Translations under genes and position numbers: made by a program
DNA from: Candidatus Paraluminiphilus aquimaris
GTDB taxonomy: Bacteria; Pseudomonadota; Gammaproteobacteria; Pseudomonadales; Halieaceae
NCBI RefSeq assembly: GCF_026230195.1
Contig: NZ_CP036501.1
Span: 992,001 to 1,056,000, forward strand
Reading direction: 5' to 3'
Length of the DNA: 64,000 bases
Shown: in pieces, positions 17,880 to 30,586 of the stretch
How the letters are laid out: every line of letters begins with the position of its first letter
How positions within the stretch are numbered: position 1 is the stretch's first letter
The notes under the pieces: model-generated
What the model saw: only the letters and a program-made list of their open reading frames with translations
The model's database searches: none
What the model was told of the DNA's origin: nothing

Positions 17880-18263
17880 ATGGCAATTTCAAAGGAAGAA
17901 ATCCTTGATGCAATCGCAGAAATGAGCGTAATGGATGTTGTTGCGCTAATCGAAGCGATGGAAGAGAAGTTTGGCGTTTCAGCCGCAGCAGCCGTTGCAG
18001 TAGCAGCGCCAGCAGCGGGTGGCGATGCAGGCGGCGCAGCAGCAGCTGAGCAGACTGAGTTTGACGCTATCCTCACTTCAGCAGGAGAGAAGAAAGTAAA
18101 CGTGATCAAGGCGGTTCGCGCGATCACGGGTCTGGGCCTCAAAGAGGCGAAAGGCTTGGTTGATGGTGCGCCATCACCCATCAAAGAAGGCGTTAGCAAA
18201 GAAGACGCTGAGGACATTAAGTCGCAAATCGAAGAAGCCGGCGGTTCTGTCGAGCTTAAGTGA
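17880..18263 (+). CDS. rplL: 50S ribosomal protein L7/L12
   Basis: Stalk protein that recruits translation GTPases. 127 residues: an N-terminal dimerisation helix, an Ala/Gly-rich hinge ([17 protein letters not shown]) and a C-terminal domain ending [10 protein letters not shown]...GGSVELK. AGGAGAG precedes ATG 17880. Confidence 0.97.
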   Translation: MAISKEEILDAIAEMSVMDVVALIEAMEEKFGVSAAAAVAVAAPAAGGDAGGAAAAEQTEFDAILTSAGEKKVNVIKAVRAITGLGLKEAKGLVDGAPSPIKEGVSKEDAEDIKSQIEEAGGSVELK

Positions 18264-18293
18264 TCCCTCTGGGATTGCAGATTTGCAGGTCCG

Positions 18294-18323
18294 GGCTGGT
18301 GCGCAATGCGCACCGGCCTTTTT
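18294..18323 (+). terminator. Attenuator between rplL and rpoB
   Basis: GGCTGGTGCGC (18294-18304) pairs with GCGCACCGGCC (18308-18318) with one wobble and an AAT loop, followed by five T. Known biology: the equivalent E. coli site stops most transcription so that rpoBC is made at a lower rate than the r-proteins. Confidence 0.8.
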
Positions 18324-18401
18324 CCGGTTTTATCAGCCGGGTAAATTGGCGTTAAGCCATTCGTGTTGGTGATGACCAACGACATTCGTTGAGGAGTATC
18401 A

Positions 18402-21400
18402 ATGACTTACTCGTTTACAGAGAAGAAGCGCCTTCGCAAAGATTTCGGATCAATGCCGAAGGTAATGGATATCCCCTACCTGCTGGCCATCCAGCTGGAC
18501 TCTTACCGTAAGTTCACTCAGCCGGACACCCCGGTGGATGAGCGCGGCGACTACGGTCTGCACGCAGCTTTCCGCTCAGTGTTCCCTATTACGAGCTACA
18601 GCGGTAGCGCGGCGCTGGAGTATGTGGATTACTCTCTGGGCACCCCTGTTTTCGACGTTGAAGAATGTGTTTTGCGTGGCACCACCTACGCATGTGCGCT
18701 CCGCGTCAAGGTACGTCTTATCATTTACGATAAGGAAGCGTCTTCGAAGTCGATTAAAGACATCAAAGAGCAAGACGTTTACATGGGCGAAATTCCGCTC
18801 ATGACAGACAACGGCACGTTTGTCATTAATGGCACTGAGCGCGTCATTGTCTCGCAGCTGCACCGCTCGCCAGGTGTTTTCTTCGATCACGATCGAGGTA
18901 AAACCCACTCTTCGGGCAAGTTGCTTTACAGCGCGCGAATCATTCCTTACCGCGGCTCATGGCTCGACTTCGAATTCGATCCCAAAGATCAGGTCTTCGC
19001 ACGTATTGACCGCCGTCGGAAACTGCCAGCGACGGTACTTTTGCGTGCGCTTGGCTACGAGTCTGAAGAAATTCTGGAGATGTTCTACGAGACAACGACT
19101 TTCCAGTTAAACGATGAACACCTCGCCACCATGACATTGGTGCCAAAACGCTTGCAAGGCGATATGGCGGCTTTCGATATTATGGCGGGCGACAAAGTAC
19201 TGGTTGATCGCGGTCGCCGTATTACGGCCCGACACATCCGTCAGCTTGAAGACGCAGGTGTGGAAGCCTTGGCGGTACCCGATGAGTACCTCGTGGGTCG
19301 TCGTGTTGCCAAGCCGGTCATTGACACTGCAAGTGGCGAAGTGCTGCTAGAGTGCAATAGCGAATTGACTGAAGAGATTTTGAACTCGCTTCGTGAGAAA
19401 GAAATCGAATCAATCGAAACGATCTATACCAACGAGATCGATTGCGGTCCGTTTATTTCAGACACACTTGCAGGTGATAGCACGCGCACAGAACTTGAGG
19501 CGCTGGTAGAGATCTACCGCATGATGCGTCCTGGTGAGCCACCCACAAAAGAGTCGGCGGAGAACCTGTTCTCCAACCTGTTCTTCTCTGCAGACCGTTA
19601 TGATCTGTCGTCAGTTGGGCGTATGAAGTTCAATCGCCGTTTGGGTCGTGACGAAGTAATTGGTAGTGGAACGCTCGATAAAGAAGACATCGTTTCCGTA
19701 CTTAAGTGCTTGGTTGATATTCGTAACGGTAAGGGTGTCGTAGACGATATCGATCACCTCGGAAACCGACGAATTCGCTCCGTTGGCGAGATGGCTGAGA
19801 ATCAGTTCCGAGTCGGCCTTGTGCGTGTTGAGCGCGCGGTTAAAGAGCGCCTGTCCATGGCGGAGAGCGAAGGGTTAATGCCCCAAGATCTCATCAATGC
19901 CAAGCCAGTCTCTGCGGCGGTCAAAGAATTCTTTGGCTCCAGTCAGCTGTCGCAGTTTATGGACCAGAACAACCCACTGTCTGAGGTGACGCATAAGCGT
20001 CGTGTCTCTGCGTTGGGTCCAGGTGGCCTTACGCGTGAGCGTGCGGGCTTTGAGGTGCGAGACGTACACCCAACTCACTACGGTCGTGTCTGTCCTATTG
20101 AGACACCCGAAGGGCCAAACATTGGTCTGATCAACTCATTGGCCGCTTATGCGCGGACTAATGAGTACGGGTTCCTCGAGTCGCCCTATCGCAAAGTCGT
20201 TGATGGCGTTGTGACTGATGAGATCGAATACCTGTCAGCCATTAACGAAGCGAACCACGTCATTGCGCAGGCCTCAGCGGCGCTGAACGACGCGAATCAG
20301 TTCGTTGAAGAGCTGATCAATGTTCGACACATGAATGAATTTACCGTGAAGACGGCTTCCGAAGTCGATTTCATGGATGTTTCACCAAAGCAGGTGGTTT
20401 CCATTGCCGCTGCGCTGATTCCGTTCCTTGAGCACGATGATGCGAACCGCGCATTGATGGGCTCAAACATGCAACGGCAGGCGGTACCGACGCTTAAGAC
20501 CCAAGCACCGTTAGTGGGCACGGGTATGGAGCGTTACGTGGCTCGCGATTCCGGCGTTTGTAAAGTGGCAACACGCGGCGGTGTCGTTGACTCTGTTGAC
20601 GCGAGCCGAATCGTTGTTCGTGTCAATCCGGCTGAGGTGGGACAGGACGAATCTCCGGTCGATATTTATAACTTGACCAAGTACAAGCGTTCTAACCAGA
20701 ACACCTGTGTCAATCAGCGCCCCATTGTGAGCCCGGGCGACTCGGTTCAACGGGGCGACATTCTTGCTGATGGACCCTCGGTGGACCTCGGTGAGCTGGC
20801 GCTCGGTCAAAATATGCGAATCGCCTTCATGCCATGGAACGGATACAACTTTGAGGATTCTATTCTCGTATCCGAGCGTGTGGTCGAGGAAGATCGTCTG
20901 ACCACGATCCACATTCAAGAGCTGACCTGTATTGCTCGTGATACCAAGTTGGGTGCTGAAGAAATTTCAGCTGACATCCCGAACGTGGGTGAAGGTGCGC
21001 TCGGTAAGTTGGACGAGTCCGGCATTGTCTACATCGGTGCCGAGGTCGATGCTGGCGATATTCTAGTGGGTAAAGTAACGCCTAAGGGTGAAACGCAACT
21101 TACTCCTGAAGAGAAGCTCCTGCGGGCTATCTTTGGTGAGAAAGCATCCGATGTGAAAGATACATCGTTGCGCGTGCCTTCGAGCTATAAGGGCACGGTT
21201 ATTGACGTTCAAGTCTTTACCCGCGACGGTCTTGAAAAAGACGCGCGTGCGAAGCAAATCGAAGCGTCGCAACTTGCCGACTACCGCAAAGACCTAAAGG
21301 AAGAGCTTCGTATTTACGAAGAGGCAACATTTGCTCGTTTGGCAGAACTGCTCAATGGCCAAAAGACGGTATCCGGCGGCGGTCTGTCGAAAGGCACAGC

Positions 21401-22493
21401 CATTGATGCCGACGTGCTTGCAGAACTCGATCGCGAGCAATGGTTTAAGCTCAAGTTCTCTGACGCTGAGTTGAATAACCAGCTTGCCTCAGCGCAGCGG
21501 TTACTCGAAGAGCAAAACCAGCTACTCGAAGAGCGTTTTGAAGCGAAGAAAGAAAAGCTCCAGAGTGGTGATGACCTCGCTCCCGGCGTTCTCAAGATCG
21601 TGAAGGTTTATCTCGCGGTTAAGCGTCGTATCCAGCCAGGCGACAAGATGGCGGGTCGTCACGGTAACAAGGGCGTTATCTCGGTGATCATGCCGGTTGA
21701 GGATATGCCTTACGACGAGCACGGTGAGCCTATCGATATTGTATTGAACCCGCTGGGTGTACCGTCGCGAATGAACGTGGGCCAGATCTTAGAAACCCAC
21801 CTTGGCATGGCTTCACGCGGTTTGGGCGTAAAGATCAATGAGATGCTCGAGCAGCAGGTCAAAGTGGCCAAGCTTCGCGAGTTCTTAAAGGAAATCTACG
21901 CGCACACCAGTGACAGCCGACGCGATGCTGATATCGATAGCTTGTCTGACGATGAGTTGCTGGCTATGGCGCAGAATCTACGCCCGGGCGTACCCATGGC
22001 GACACCGGTCTTCGATGGCGCTAGTGAAGACAGCATCAAGGCGCTACTTCGTCTGGCAGATCTGCCGGATAGCGGACAGTTAGTGCTTCACGATGGCCGC
22101 AGTGGCGATGAGTTTGATCGTCCTGTGACCGTGGGTTACATGTACATGCTCAAGCTCAACCACTTGGTGGATGACAAGATGCACGCTCGATCAACCGGCT
22201 CTTACAGCCTTGTCACGCAGCAGCCGCTGGGTGGTAAAGCGCAGTTTGGTGGTCAGCGATTTGGTGAGATGGAGGTGTGGGCACTTGAGGCTTACGGTGC
22301 TGCGCATACCCTGCAGGAAATGCTGACTGTTAAGTCGGATGACGTGGCAGGTCGAACCAAGATGTACAAGAACATCGTTGATGGTGATCACAGCATGGAT
22401 CCGGGAATGCCCGAATCGTTCAATGTATTGGTCAAAGAAATCCGCTCGCTCGGCATCGATATCGATCTCGAGTCCGAGTCATCAGGCTTCTGA
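18402..22493 (+). CDS. rpoB: DNA-directed RNA polymerase subunit beta
   Basis: Catalytic core subunit. The 1363-residue protein is full length (E. coli 1342). The rifampicin region reads [17 protein letters not shown] and SALGPGG, with the usual drug-contact residues intact, so nothing here suggests rifampicin resistance. GRHGNKGV and the C-terminal [16 protein letters not shown] are also present. Confidence 0.98.
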   Translation: MTYSFTEKKRLRKDFGSMPKVMDIPYLLAIQLDSYRKFTQPDTPVDERGDYGLHAAFRSVFPITSYSGSAALEYVDYSLGTPVFDVEECVLRGTTYACALRVKVRLIIYDKEASSKSIKDIKEQDVYMGEIPLMTDNGTFVINGTERVIVSQLHRSPGVFFDHDRGKTHSSGKLLYSARIIPYRGSWLDFEFDPKDQVFARIDRRRKLPATVLLRALGYESEEILEMFYETTTFQLNDEHLATMTLVPKRLQGDMAAFDIMAGDKVLVDRGRRITARHIRQLEDAGVEALAVPDEYLVGRRVAKPVIDTASGEVLLECNSELTEEILNSLREKEIESIETIYTNEIDCGPFISDTLAGDSTRTELEALVEIYRMMRPGEPPTKESAENLFSNLFFSADRYDLSSVGRMKFNRRLGRDEVIGSGTLDKEDIVSVLKCLVDIRNGKGVVDDIDHLGNRRIRSVGEMAENQFRVGLVRVERAVKERLSMAESEGLMPQDLINAKPVSAAVKEFFGSSQLSQFMDQNNPLSEVTHKRRVSALGPGGLTRERAGFEVRDVHPTHYGRVCPIETPEGPNIGLINSLAAYARTNEYGFLESPYRKVVDGVVTDEIEYLSAINEANHVIAQASAALNDANQFVEELINVRHMNEFTVKTASEVDFMDVSPKQVVSIAAALIPFLEHDDANRALMGSNMQRQAVPTLKTQAPLVGTGMERYVARDSGVCKVATRGGVVDSVDASRIVVRVNPAEVGQDESPVDIYNLTKYKRSNQNTCVNQRPIVSPGDSVQRGDILADGPSVDLGELALGQNMRIAFMPWNGYNFEDSILVSERVVEEDRLTTIHIQELTCIARDTKLGAEEISADIPNVGEGALGKLDESGIVYIGAEVDAGDILVGKVTPKGETQLTPEEKLLRAIFGEKASDVKDTSLRVPSSYKGTVIDVQVFTRDGLEKDARAKQIEASQLADYRKDLKEELRIYEEATFARLAELLNGQKTVSGGGLSKGTAIDADVLAELDREQWFKLKFSDAELNNQLASAQRLLEEQNQLLEERFEAKKEKLQSGDDLAPGVLKIVKVYLAVKRRIQPGDKMAGRHGNKGVISVIMPVEDMPYDEHGEPIDIVLNPLGVPSRMNVGQILETHLGMASRGLGVKINEMLEQQVKVAKLREFLKEIYAHTSDSRRDADIDSLSDDELLAMAQNLRPGVPMATPVFDGASEDSIKALLRLADLPDSGQLVLHDGRSGDEFDRPVTVGYMYMLKLNHLVDDKMHARSTGSYSLVTQQPLGGKAQFGGQRFGEMEVWALEAYGAAHTLQEMLTVKSDDVAGRTKMYKNIVDGDHSMDPGMPESFNVLVKEIRSLGIDIDLESESSGF

Positions 22494-22506
22494 GGGGAGA
22501 GAACAC

Positions 22507-25500
22507 GTGAAAGATTTACTAAACCTGTTGAACCGCGAGAAATCTGAAGATTTTGATGCGATCCGTATTGGTCTTGCCTCACCCGAAATGATCCGATCGT
22601 GGTCTTACGGCGAGGTTAAGAAGCCCGAGACTATTAACTACCGTACGTTCAAGCCTGAGCGCGATGGTCTTTTCTGCGCCAAGATTTTTGGCCCGGTCAA
22701 GGACTACGAGTGCCTCTGTGGAAAGTACAAGCGACTCAAGCACCGCGGTGTTATCTGCGAGAAGTGTGGTGTTGAAGTTGCGTTGGCAAAAGTTCGTCGA
22801 GAGCGAATGGGTCACATCGAACTTGCGAGCCCAGTTGCTCACATCTGGTTCTTGAAGTCCCTGCCTTCGCGCATCGGCTTGCTCCTTGATATGACGCTTC
22901 GTGATATCGAGCGCATTTTGTACTTTGAATCGTACGTGGTGACCGATCCCGGTCTCTCTAGCCTTGACCACGGTCAGCTTTTGAACGACGAACAGTACTT
23001 CGAAGCCATGGAAGAGTTTGGTGACGAGTTCACTGCGAAGATGGGTGCCGAGGCGATCCAAGAGTTGATGATTCAGCTCGACCTGCGCAGTGAGATCGAG
23101 CGTTTGCGCGAGGAAATTCCTCAGACCAACTCTGAGACAAAGATCAAGAAACTTTCAAAGCGTTTGAAGTTGATGGAAGCGTTTGACAAGTCAGGGAACC
23201 GTCCTGAGTGGATGGTACTCAACGCCTTGCCTGTCCTACCGCCCGATCTGCGACCATTGGTGCCGTTGGATGGCGGTCGCTTTGCAACATCAGATCTCAA
23301 CGATTTGTACCGACGTGTTATTAACCGTAACAACCGGCTTAAGCGTCTGCTTGACCTTAACGCGCCCGATATCATCGTGCGCAACGAGAAGCGCATGCTG
23401 CAAGAGTCTGTCGATGCACTGTTAGATAACGGACGTCGTGGTCGCGCCATTACAGGCTCTAACAAGCGTCCGCTGAAGTCGCTTGCCGACATGATCAAAG
23501 GTAAGCAGGGTCGATTCCGTCAGAACCTTCTCGGTAAGCGAGTTGATTACTCTGGACGATCGGTGATCGTAACGGGCCCAACTCTGAGACTTCATCAGTG
23601 TGGTTTACCCAAGAAGATGGCGCTTGAGCTCTTTAAGCCTTTCATCTTCGGCAAGTTAGAGCACCGCGGTCTTGCAAGTACCATTAAAGCCGCCAAGAAG
23701 ATGGTCGAGCGTGAGCCACCCGAGGTTTGGGATATCTTGGCTGAGGTGATTCGTGAGCACCCTGTTCTTTTGAACCGTGCGCCAACGCTTCACCGTCTTG
23801 GTATTCAGGCGTTTGAGCCAGTGCTTATCGAAGGTAAGGCGATTCAGCTGCACCCATTGGTTTGTGCTGCCTACAACGCCGACTTCGACGGCGATCAGAT
23901 GGCGGTTCACGTACCTCTGACGTTGGAAGCTCAGCTCGAAGCGCGCGCTTTGATGATGTCGACAAACAACATTTTGTCGCCTGCATCGGGTGATCCCATC
24001 ATCGTACCTTCGCAGGACGTTGTACTGGGCTTGTACTACATGACTCGTGAGCGCATCAACGCGCCGGGCGAGGGCATGGTATTTGCCGATACAAAAGAGG
24101 TGTCGCGCGCTTACGCAAGTGGTGCTGCGCATCTTCAGGCACGTGTCAAAGTTCGTATTCACGAAGAGGTTATCGAATACGGCGAGGCAGCTCAGGCGCG
24201 AACACGCGTTGTCGAAACGACGGTGGGTCGAGCGCTCTTATGGAACATTGTTCCTGAAGGCCTGGGCTACGACATGATCAACCGTCCTATGGTCAAGAAG
24301 GCGATCTCACAGGTGATAAACCAGTGCTATCGTGCGGTGGGTCTGAAGCAGACCTGTATCTTCGCTGACCAACTGATGTACACCGGTTACGAGTACTCGA
24401 CAAAATCGGGCTCATCGATTGGTGTGAACGATTTCGAGATCCCTGACGCGAAGACTGAGCTCATCGAGAAAGCCGACGCTGAGGTGGTTGAGATCGAGCG
24501 GCAGTACTCTGCGGGTCTGGTAACGCAAGGCGAAAAGTACAACAAGGTGATCGACATTTGGTCGCGTACTAATGAGCAGGTTGCTAAGGCTATGATGTCT
24601 AACCTGTCTTCAGAAATCGTTATCAATCGCGACGGTGAAGAGGAAAAGCAAGACTCGTTCAACTCGGTGTATATGTACGCCGACTCAGGTGCACGAGGCT
24701 CGCCCGCCCAGATTCGTCAGCTCGCGGGTATGCGTGGTCTGATGGCAAAGCCAGACGGATCAATTATTGAGACGCCCATTACGGCGAACTTCCGTGAAGG
24801 TTTGAACGTACTTCAGTACTTCATTTCGACACACGGCGCGCGTAAAGGCCTTGCCGATACGGCACTGAAGACAGCGAACTCCGGTTATCTGACCCGTCGT
24901 CTCGTGGACGTTGCGCAAGACGTGGTTGTGGTCGAAGAAGACTGCGGTACCGAGCGTGGGTTGCTGATGACGCCCGTCATTGACGGCGGCGACATCATCG
25001 AATCGCTTGCTGATCGTGTATTGGGTCGAATCATCGCGGCCGATGTTGTTAAGCCTGGATCGGACGAAGTACTGGTCCCCGCAGGAACATTGGTGGATGA
25101 GCTCTGGACGTTGAAGATCGAAGAGATGGGTATCGACGAGATCTTGGTGCGCTCACCCATTACCTGTGAAACACGCTACGGCATTTGCTCGACCTGTTAC
25201 GGTCGTGATCTGGGTCGTGGTCACCAGGTCAACATGGGCGAGGCAATCGGTGTCGTTGCGGCGCAGTCGATTGGTGAGCCAGGTACCCAGCTGACGATGC
25301 GTACCTTCCACATTGGTGGTGCGGCGTCAGGCCAAGCTGCTCAGGACAACATTCAAGTGAATTCAGACGGTACCGTTCGTCTTCACAACATGAAGGTAGT
25401 CGATCGTGCCGATGGCTCGTTGGTTGCGGTTTCTCGATCAGGCGAACTGTCTGTTATGGATGCCGTTGGTCGTGAGCGAGAGCGCTACAAGGTGCCTTAC

Positions 25501-26796
25501 GGTGCCGTGATTAAGGTCGGTGACGAGTCACCTGTTGCGGCTGGCGATGTCGTCGCAACCTGGGACCCTCACACGCACCCAATCGTTACTGAAGTAGCGG
25601 GTGTTGTTAAAATGGGTGGCATGGAAGAAGGTGTGACCATTAAGCGTCAGACCGATGAATTCACAGGCCTCTCAAGCATCTCGGTTATGGATCCCTCTGA
25701 GCGTCCAAGTGCGGGTAAAGACATTCGACCTGCAGTAACGCTTGTTGATGAGTCGGGTGAGGAGCTTTACCTGGCGGGTACCAATGTACCGGCACACTAC
25801 TTCCTGCCAGCGTCTGCGATGGTAAACCTCGAAGACGGTGTCAAAGTAGAAGTGGGCGACGTGATTGCACGTATTCCTCAGGAAGGATCAAAGACGCGTG
25901 ACATTACCGGTGGTTTGCCGCGTGTTGCTGACCTCTTTGAGGCGCGTAAGCCGAAAGAGCCAGCGATTCTTGCTGAAATCTCGGGAACCGTTAGCTTTGG
26001 TAAAGAGACGAAAGGTAAGCGTCGTTTGGTGATTACGCCAACCGATGGCAAGACATTGCCTGACGGCTCTGATCACTACGAAGAGCTTATTCCGAAGTGG
26101 CGTCAGCTTTCGGTGTTCGAAGGTGAACAGGTAGAGAAGGGTGAAGTCGTCTCTGAAGGTCCGCTTAGCCCGCACGATATCCTGCGGTTGAAGGGTATTC
26201 CCGAGCTTGCGAAGTACATCGTTAACGAAATCCAAGAGGTCTATCGCCTCCAGGGTGTGAAGATTAACGATAAGCACATTGAAGTCATTGTGCGTCAGAT
26301 GCTCCGTAAGGCGAATGTCGTTTCTGCCGGTGACTCTACCTTTATCAAGGGCGAGCAGATCGAGTGGAATGCGTTCCTTGAAGAGTGCGACCGAATGGAT
26401 GCTGAAGGGTTGGTTCGACCGTCTGTTGACCGAGAACTTCTGGGCATCACAAAGGCGTCACTGGCGACTGAGAGCTTCATCTCCGCCGCTTCGTTCCAGG
26501 AAACAACGCGTGTTCTTACCGAGGCTGCGGTGACTGGAAAGCGTGATTACCTCCGCGGTTTGAAGGAGAACGTCATCGTTGGTCGTCTGATTCCGGCTGG
26601 TACGGGTCTTGCGCACCACGAGGAGCGTCGACGTCAGCGTGCCCTGGATAGCGAGTCAGGTATTCAGATGTCGGCTGAGGAGTTCTCAGAGAGCTTCGCT
26701 GAGGAACTCGAAAAAGCGGGGGCCGCCGATGATTTGGCACAGGCACTCGCCGCTGAGCTAGAGAATGCAGCAACCACCGAGGGTGATGCTGAGTAA
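22507..26796 (+). CDS. rpoC: DNA-directed RNA polymerase subunit beta'
   Basis: Carries the Mg-binding active-site loop [12 protein letters not shown]. From GTG 22507 (GGGGAGAG upstream) it has 1429 residues and starts [12 protein letters not shown]; the frame is open into rpoB, but that extension has no homology. The N-terminal zinc site is C-L-C-G...C-E-K-C and the second zinc site lies near [13 protein letters not shown]. The gene follows rpoB by 13 bases. Confidence 0.98.
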   Translation: MKDLLNLLNREKSEDFDAIRIGLASPEMIRSWSYGEVKKPETINYRTFKPERDGLFCAKIFGPVKDYECLCGKYKRLKHRGVICEKCGVEVALAKVRRERMGHIELASPVAHIWFLKSLPSRIGLLLDMTLRDIERILYFESYVVTDPGLSSLDHGQLLNDEQYFEAMEEFGDEFTAKMGAEAIQELMIQLDLRSEIERLREEIPQTNSETKIKKLSKRLKLMEAFDKSGNRPEWMVLNALPVLPPDLRPLVPLDGGRFATSDLNDLYRRVINRNNRLKRLLDLNAPDIIVRNEKRMLQESVDALLDNGRRGRAITGSNKRPLKSLADMIKGKQGRFRQNLLGKRVDYSGRSVIVTGPTLRLHQCGLPKKMALELFKPFIFGKLEHRGLASTIKAAKKMVEREPPEVWDILAEVIREHPVLLNRAPTLHRLGIQAFEPVLIEGKAIQLHPLVCAAYNADFDGDQMAVHVPLTLEAQLEARALMMSTNNILSPASGDPIIVPSQDVVLGLYYMTRERINAPGEGMVFADTKEVSRAYASGAAHLQARVKVRIHEEVIEYGEAAQARTRVVETTVGRALLWNIVPEGLGYDMINRPMVKKAISQVINQCYRAVGLKQTCIFADQLMYTGYEYSTKSGSSIGVNDFEIPDAKTELIEKADAEVVEIERQYSAGLVTQGEKYNKVIDIWSRTNEQVAKAMMSNLSSEIVINRDGEEEKQDSFNSVYMYADSGARGSPAQIRQLAGMRGLMAKPDGSIIETPITANFREGLNVLQYFISTHGARKGLADTALKTANSGYLTRRLVDVAQDVVVVEEDCGTERGLLMTPVIDGGDIIESLADRVLGRIIAADVVKPGSDEVLVPAGTLVDELWTLKIEEMGIDEILVRSPITCETRYGICSTCYGRDLGRGHQVNMGEAIGVVAAQSIGEPGTQLTMRTFHIGGAASGQAAQDNIQVNSDGTVRLHNMKVVDRADGSLVAVSRSGELSVMDAVGRERERYKVPYGAVIKVGDESPVAAGDVVATWDPHTHPIVTEVAGVVKMGGMEEGVTIKRQTDEFTGLSSISVMDPSERPSAGKDIRPAVTLVDESGEELYLAGTNVPAHYFLPASAMVNLEDGVKVEVGDVIARIPQEGSKTRDITGGLPRVADLFEARKPKEPAILAEISGTVSFGKETKGKRRLVITPTDGKTLPDGSDHYEELIPKWRQLSVFEGEQVEKGEVVSEGPLSPHDILRLKGIPELAKYIVNEIQEVYRLQGVKINDKHIEVIVRQMLRKANVVSAGDSTFIKGEQIEWNAFLEECDRMDAEGLVRPSVDRELLGITKASLATESFISAASFQETTRVLTEAAVTGKRDYLRGLKENVIVGRLIPAGTGLAHHEERRRQRALDSESGIQMSAEEFSESFAEELEKAGAADDLAQALAAELENAATTEGDAE

Positions 26797-26811
26797 TTGG
26801 GTGGCGCGAAC

Positions 26812-26840
26812 TTGACGGGGCAGGTCCCCGTCATTAGACT
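26812..26840 (+). promoter_or_regulatory. Promoter of rpsL-rpsG-fusA
   Basis: TTGACG (26812-26817), a 17-base spacer and TAGACT (26835-26840), then TCGCGCTCTTTTTT, so transcription probably starts in the pyrimidine run near 26847. A dyad GACGGGG-CAGGT-CCCCGTC (26814-26832) covers the -35 and spacer. An almost identical promoter stands before rpsJ. The leader then folds GCGCC-TTTTTT-GGGCGC near 26859-26876. Confidence 0.75.
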
Positions 26841-26900
26841 TCGCGCTCTTTTTTATAGCGCCTTTTTTGGGCGCGCTTAACGACTTGGAGTTAAGGCCGA

Positions 26901-27272
26901 ATGGCAACAATCAATCAGCTAGTGCGAAAGCCGCGCAAGCGCAAAGTAACGAAGAGTGGTGTACCTGCACTGCAGGCATGCCCACAGCGTCGAGGCGTTT
27001 GCACTCGCGTTTACACAACAACACCAAAGAAGCCCAACTCGGCACTGCGTAAGGTTTGCCGTGTTCGTTTAACAAGTGGCTTTGAGGTGTCGTCATACAT
27101 CGGTGGTGAAGGCCACAACCTGCAGGAGCACAGCGTTGTTTTGATTCGCGGTGGTCGTGTAAAGGACTTGCCTGGTGTCCGTTACCACACGGTCCGAGGA
27201 AGCCTCGATACGTCTGGCGTTGCTAACCGCCGTCAGGCTCGTTCCAAGTACGGAGCGAAGCGACCTAAGTAA
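26901..27272 (+). CDS. rpsL: 30S ribosomal protein S12
   Basis: Decoding-centre protein, 123 residues. [11 protein letters not shown] and [13 protein letters not shown] are the streptomycin-region loops, with both key lysines present, so the sequence is of the sensitive type. GGAG lies upstream of ATG 26901. A longer overlapping frame at 26867 is a shadow. Confidence 0.97.
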   Translation: MATINQLVRKPRKRKVTKSGVPALQACPQRRGVCTRVYTTTPKKPNSALRKVCRVRLTSGFEVSSYIGGEGHNLQEHSVVLIRGGRVKDLPGVRYHTVRGSLDTSGVANRRQARSKYGAKRPK

Positions 27273-27376
27273 GGTCGTCATACAAAGAATCGGCTGCTTT
27301 GCAGCCAGAGTGTCACCCCGCGTGACAGTAAGGACAGCCCTAACGTGGCTGTGTAACCTGAAGAAGAGAGAAAGAC

Positions 27377-27847
27377 ATGCCAAGAAGACGCGTTGTTGCA
27401 AAACGTGAAGTGATTCCCGATCCCAAGTACGGGAACACAACCCTCGCAAAATTCATGAACCACGTGATGATCAGCGGTAAGAAGTCTGTCGCTGAGTCCA
27501 TCGTTTACGGCGCACTGACACTCGTTGAAGAGCGCAGTAATCGTGACCCAATTGAAGTCTTTGACGAAGCGCTTGAAAATATCGCGCCTATGGTTGAAGT
27601 AAAGTCGCGCCGTGTTGGTGGTGCGACCTATCAGGTGCCTGTCGAAGTTCGTCCTGCCCGTCGTGTCGCTTTGTCGATGCGCTGGCTCGTGGATTACGCC
27701 CGCAACCGTGGTGAGAAGTCTATGCGTCAACGTCTAGCTGGCGAGATCATGGATGCGTCACAAGGCAAAGGAAATGCGGTGAAAAAGCGTGAAGATGTGC
27801 ACCGTATGGCAGAGGCCAACAAGGCATTCTCGCACTTCCGATTCTAA
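27377..27847 (+). CDS. rpsG: 30S ribosomal protein S7
   Basis: Nucleates the head of the 30S subunit. The 156-residue protein begins [12 protein letters not shown] and contains [14 protein letters not shown]. The rpsL-rpsG gap is 104 bases, long enough for an S7 operator, but no specific fold was assigned. Confidence 0.97.
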   Translation: MPRRRVVAKREVIPDPKYGNTTLAKFMNHVMISGKKSVAESIVYGALTLVEERSNRDPIEVFDEALENIAPMVEVKSRRVGGATYQVPVEVRPARRVALSMRWLVDYARNRGEKSMRQRLAGEIMDASQGKGNAVKKREDVHRMAEANKAFSHFRF

Positions 27848-27877
27848 TTTCGCTGACTACAGCGACGAGGTATCAAC

Positions 27878-29983
27878 GTGGCTCGCAAAACCCCGATTAA
27901 CCGCTATCGCAATATCGGAATTTGCGCCCACGTCGATGCCGGTAAAACCACCACTACCGAACGCGTTCTTTTTTACACCGGTGTCTCCCATAAAATTGGA
28001 GAGGTTCACGACGGTGCTGCGACCATGGATTGGATGGAGCAGGAGCAGGAACGCGGCATCACCATTACATCGGCTGCGACAACATGCTTTTGGCGAGGCA
28101 TGGATGGGCAGTTTGATGAGTTCCGTATCAACATCATCGATACGCCCGGACACGTAGATTTTACGATCGAAGTTGAACGCTCTTTGCGCGTTTTAGACGG
28201 TGCTGTGGTCGTGCTGTGCGGTTCATCAGGCGTGCAACCGCAAACAGAGACGGTGTGGCGTCAGGCTAATAAGTACGCCGTACCTCGCATGGTATTCGTT
28301 AATAAGATGGACCGCGCCGGCGCGGACTTCATGAAAGTCGTTGAGCAGCTCAGGGATCGACTCGACTGCAACGCGGTGCCCCTGCAGATGACGATTGGTG
28401 CCGAGGAAGATTTTGTCGGTGTTATCGACCTGATCAAAAATAAAGCGATCATCTGGAATGAGAGTGATCGCGGTACAACCTTCGAATACGCGCCGATCCC
28501 CGACGATCTGGTCGATCAATGCGATGAGATGCGTGAGTACCTTATCGAGTCGGCGGCTGAGGCAAATGACGAGCTCATGGAGCTATACCTCGAGACCGGC
28601 GAGCTGTCTGAAGAGCAGATCAAGGCAGGCATTCGCGCGCGTACCCTCGCTAATGAGATTGTCCCAGTGCTTGGTGGTAGCGCGTTCAAAAATAAGGGTG
28701 TGCAAGCGGTGCTTGACGCGGTCGTTGAGTTCTTGCCGTCACCCACTGAAGTGAAGGCGATTGAAGGGACCGAGCTCGACGGAGAGACTCCGGTTACTCG
28801 CGAGTCAGGAGATGATGAGCCGTTTTCGGCATTGGCCTTCAAAATCGCAACCGACCCTTATGTCGGCACCTTGACGTTTTTCCGTGTTTACTCGGGTAAG
28901 CTCGAATCGGGTAACGCGATTTTTAACTCGGTGAAGGGTAAGAAAGAGCGTGTTGGCCGAATGGTTCAGATGCACGCTAATAGCCGTGAAGAGATAAAAG
29001 AGGTTTTGGCGGGTGATATTGCGGCGGCCATCGGGCTAAAGGATGTCACCACAGGGGATACCCTTTGTGCCGTCAATAGCCCAGTCGTTCTCGAACGAAT
29101 GGAGTTTCCTGAGCCCGTGATTTCGGTTGCCGTTGAACCACGCTCAGTGCCGGATCAGGAAAAGATGGCAGTTGCGCTATCGAAGCTTGCTCAGGAGGAT
29201 CCTTCGTTTCGCGTCAGGACTGACGAGGAGACCGGGCAGACGATCATCTCAGGTATGGGTGAACTCCACCTCGATATTATCGTGGACCGAATGCGTCGCG
29301 AATTCAGTGTTGAGGCCAATATTGGCAAGCCACAAGTGGCCTACCGAGAGCGCATTCTCAATACTGCCGAGATCGAGGGTAAGTTTGTGCGCCAGTCGGG
29401 GGGGCGCGGGCAGTACGGTCATGTGTGGGTGCGCTTTGAGCCCGCAGAAGATGAGGGTGCTGAAGGCCTCGAGTTCGTCAATGAAATTGTTGGAGGTGCG
29501 GTGCCTCGCGAGTATATCCCCGCAGTCAACAAGGGCATTGAGGAGCAGATGCAAAATGGTGTGCTCGCTGGTTACCCATTACTGGGCTTGAAAGCCACCT
29601 TGTACGACGGGTCATTCCACGATGTCGACTCCAACGAAATGGCCTTCAAAATTGCGGCAAGCATGGCGACAAAGAAACTGTCAGAAGAGGGCGGTGCGGT
29701 ACTGCTTGAGCCCATCATGAAGGTGGAGGTGGTCACGCCTGAGGAGAATATGGGCGACGTGGTCGGAGATTTAAATCGGCGGCGTGGTTTGATCTTGGGC
29801 ATGCAAGACAGTGCGTCTGGAAAAATAGTCGATGCCGACGTCCCGTTAGCAGAAATGTTTGGGTACGCGACAGATTTGCGCTCAGCGACACAGGGCCGCG
29901 CTACCTACACCATGGAGTTTGCCCGATATTCCGAGGCGCCTAGCAATGTCGCCCAGAGCATTATTGGGAAAAACACGTTTTAA
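27878..29983 (+). CDS. fusA: Elongation factor G
   Basis: Translocase GTPase, 701 residues. G1 [14 protein letters not shown]3 DTPGHVDFT and G4 [10 protein letters not shown] are intact. The protein starts at GTG 27878 after GACGAGG. It ends the str operon: a strong terminator follows and tuf is not next. Confidence 0.98.
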   Translation: MARKTPINRYRNIGICAHVDAGKTTTTERVLFYTGVSHKIGEVHDGAATMDWMEQEQERGITITSAATTCFWRGMDGQFDEFRINIIDTPGHVDFTIEVERSLRVLDGAVVVLCGSSGVQPQTETVWRQANKYAVPRMVFVNKMDRAGADFMKVVEQLRDRLDCNAVPLQMTIGAEEDFVGVIDLIKNKAIIWNESDRGTTFEYAPIPDDLVDQCDEMREYLIESAAEANDELMELYLETGELSEEQIKAGIRARTLANEIVPVLGGSAFKNKGVQAVLDAVVEFLPSPTEVKAIEGTELDGETPVTRESGDDEPFSALAFKIATDPYVGTLTFFRVYSGKLESGNAIFNSVKGKKERVGRMVQMHANSREEIKEVLAGDIAAAIGLKDVTTGDTLCAVNSPVVLERMEFPEPVISVAVEPRSVPDQEKMAVALSKLAQEDPSFRVRTDEETGQTIISGMGELHLDIIVDRMRREFSVEANIGKPQVAYRERILNTAEIEGKFVRQSGGRGQYGHVWVRFEPAEDEGAEGLEFVNEIVGGAVPREYIPAVNKGIEEQMQNGVLAGYPLLGLKATLYDGSFHDVDSNEMAFKIAASMATKKLSEEGGAVLLEPIMKVEVVTPEENMGDVVGDLNRRRGLILGMQDSASGKIVDADVPLAEMFGYATDLRSATQGRATYTMEFARYSEAPSNVAQSIIGKNTF

Positions 29984-30023
29984 ATTCCGGTGCAGGGTTG
30001 CCCTGCGCATCGAGGCTGTTCTT

Positions 30024-30050
30024 AAAACCCGCATTTTGCGGGTTTTTTTT
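30024..30050 (+). terminator. Intrinsic terminator after fusA
   Basis: AAACCCGCA pairs with TGCGGGTTT and is followed by a run of eight T (about 30024-30050). A GC hairpin GCAGGG-TTG-CCCTGC stands just before it at 29992-30006. Together they should separate fusA from the oxidoreductase genes. Confidence 0.9.
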
Positions 30051-30124
30051 GGCAAGAAGCCTGTTCTTTGTTAAAACCGTAGCAATACCAATATTCAGAT
30101 AAAACTAATAACAGAGGACGCACC

Positions 30125-30586
30125 ATGGTCGATTTCATGTTGAACGGTGAAGTGGTCACCGCAGCGAGCGAGGGTGATACGCCGCTGTTGTGGGTGCTGC
30201 GCGAGGAGTTAAAGTTGCGTGGTACAAAATTTGGCTGTGGTATTGCGCAGTGTGGCGCATGTACGGTCCATATCGATGGCAACCCAATGCGCTCGTGTAT
30301 TACGCCTGTAAGCGCAGTTTCGGGAAAGTCGGTGACAACGATTGAAGGTCTTGCGACACCCGTTGGAGAGGCGCTAAAGACCGCATGGACAGAGGTTCAA
30401 GTGCCTCAGTGTGGTTACTGCCAGTCCGGTCAAATCATGCAGGCTGCAGGTCTCTTGGAATCCAATCCAAATCCTTCTGACCAGGAAATTGTCAACGCGA
30501 TGAATGGCAACCTGTGTCGCTGTATGGCTTACCCTCGCATTAAAAAGGCCATTAAAACGGCGGCCGGCGGAGGGACAATGTCATGA
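30125..30586 (+). CDS. iorA: Molybdenum hydroxylase 2Fe-2S subunit (isoquinoline 1-oxidoreductase alpha type)
   Basis: 153-residue electron-transfer subunit with two [2Fe-2S] clusters. The plant-ferredoxin cluster uses C38, C43, C46 and C58 (CGIAQCGACTVH); the helical cluster uses C96, C99, C131 and C133 (CGYCQSGQ and NLCRCMAYPR). Length and motifs match IorA/CoxS-like subunits. It overlaps the large-subunit gene by four bases. AGAGGA precedes ATG 30125. The substrate cannot be told from sequence. Confidence 0.9.
   Translation: MVDFMLNGEVVTAASEGDTPLLWVLREELKLRGTKFGCGIAQCGACTVHIDGNPMRSCITPVSAVSGKSVTTIEGLATPVGEALKTAWTEVQVPQCGYCQSGQIMQAAGLLESNPNPSDQEIVNAMNGNLCRCMAYPRIKKAIKTAAGGGTMS

Noticed and set aside
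20297..20918. Long antisense frames inside rpoB (and similar ones in rpoC and r-protein genes)
   Set aside because: They follow from codon bias of highly expressed genes and have no motifs or translation signals.
22339..22506. Upstream extension of rpoC into rpoB
   Set aside because: The extension has no RNA polymerase homology; GTG 22507 with GGGGAGAG matches the family start.
26814..26854. rpoC terminator made of the GACGGGG hairpin and the T-run
   Set aside because: The T-run starts 16 bases after the stem, too far for an intrinsic terminator; the promoter explanation fits better.
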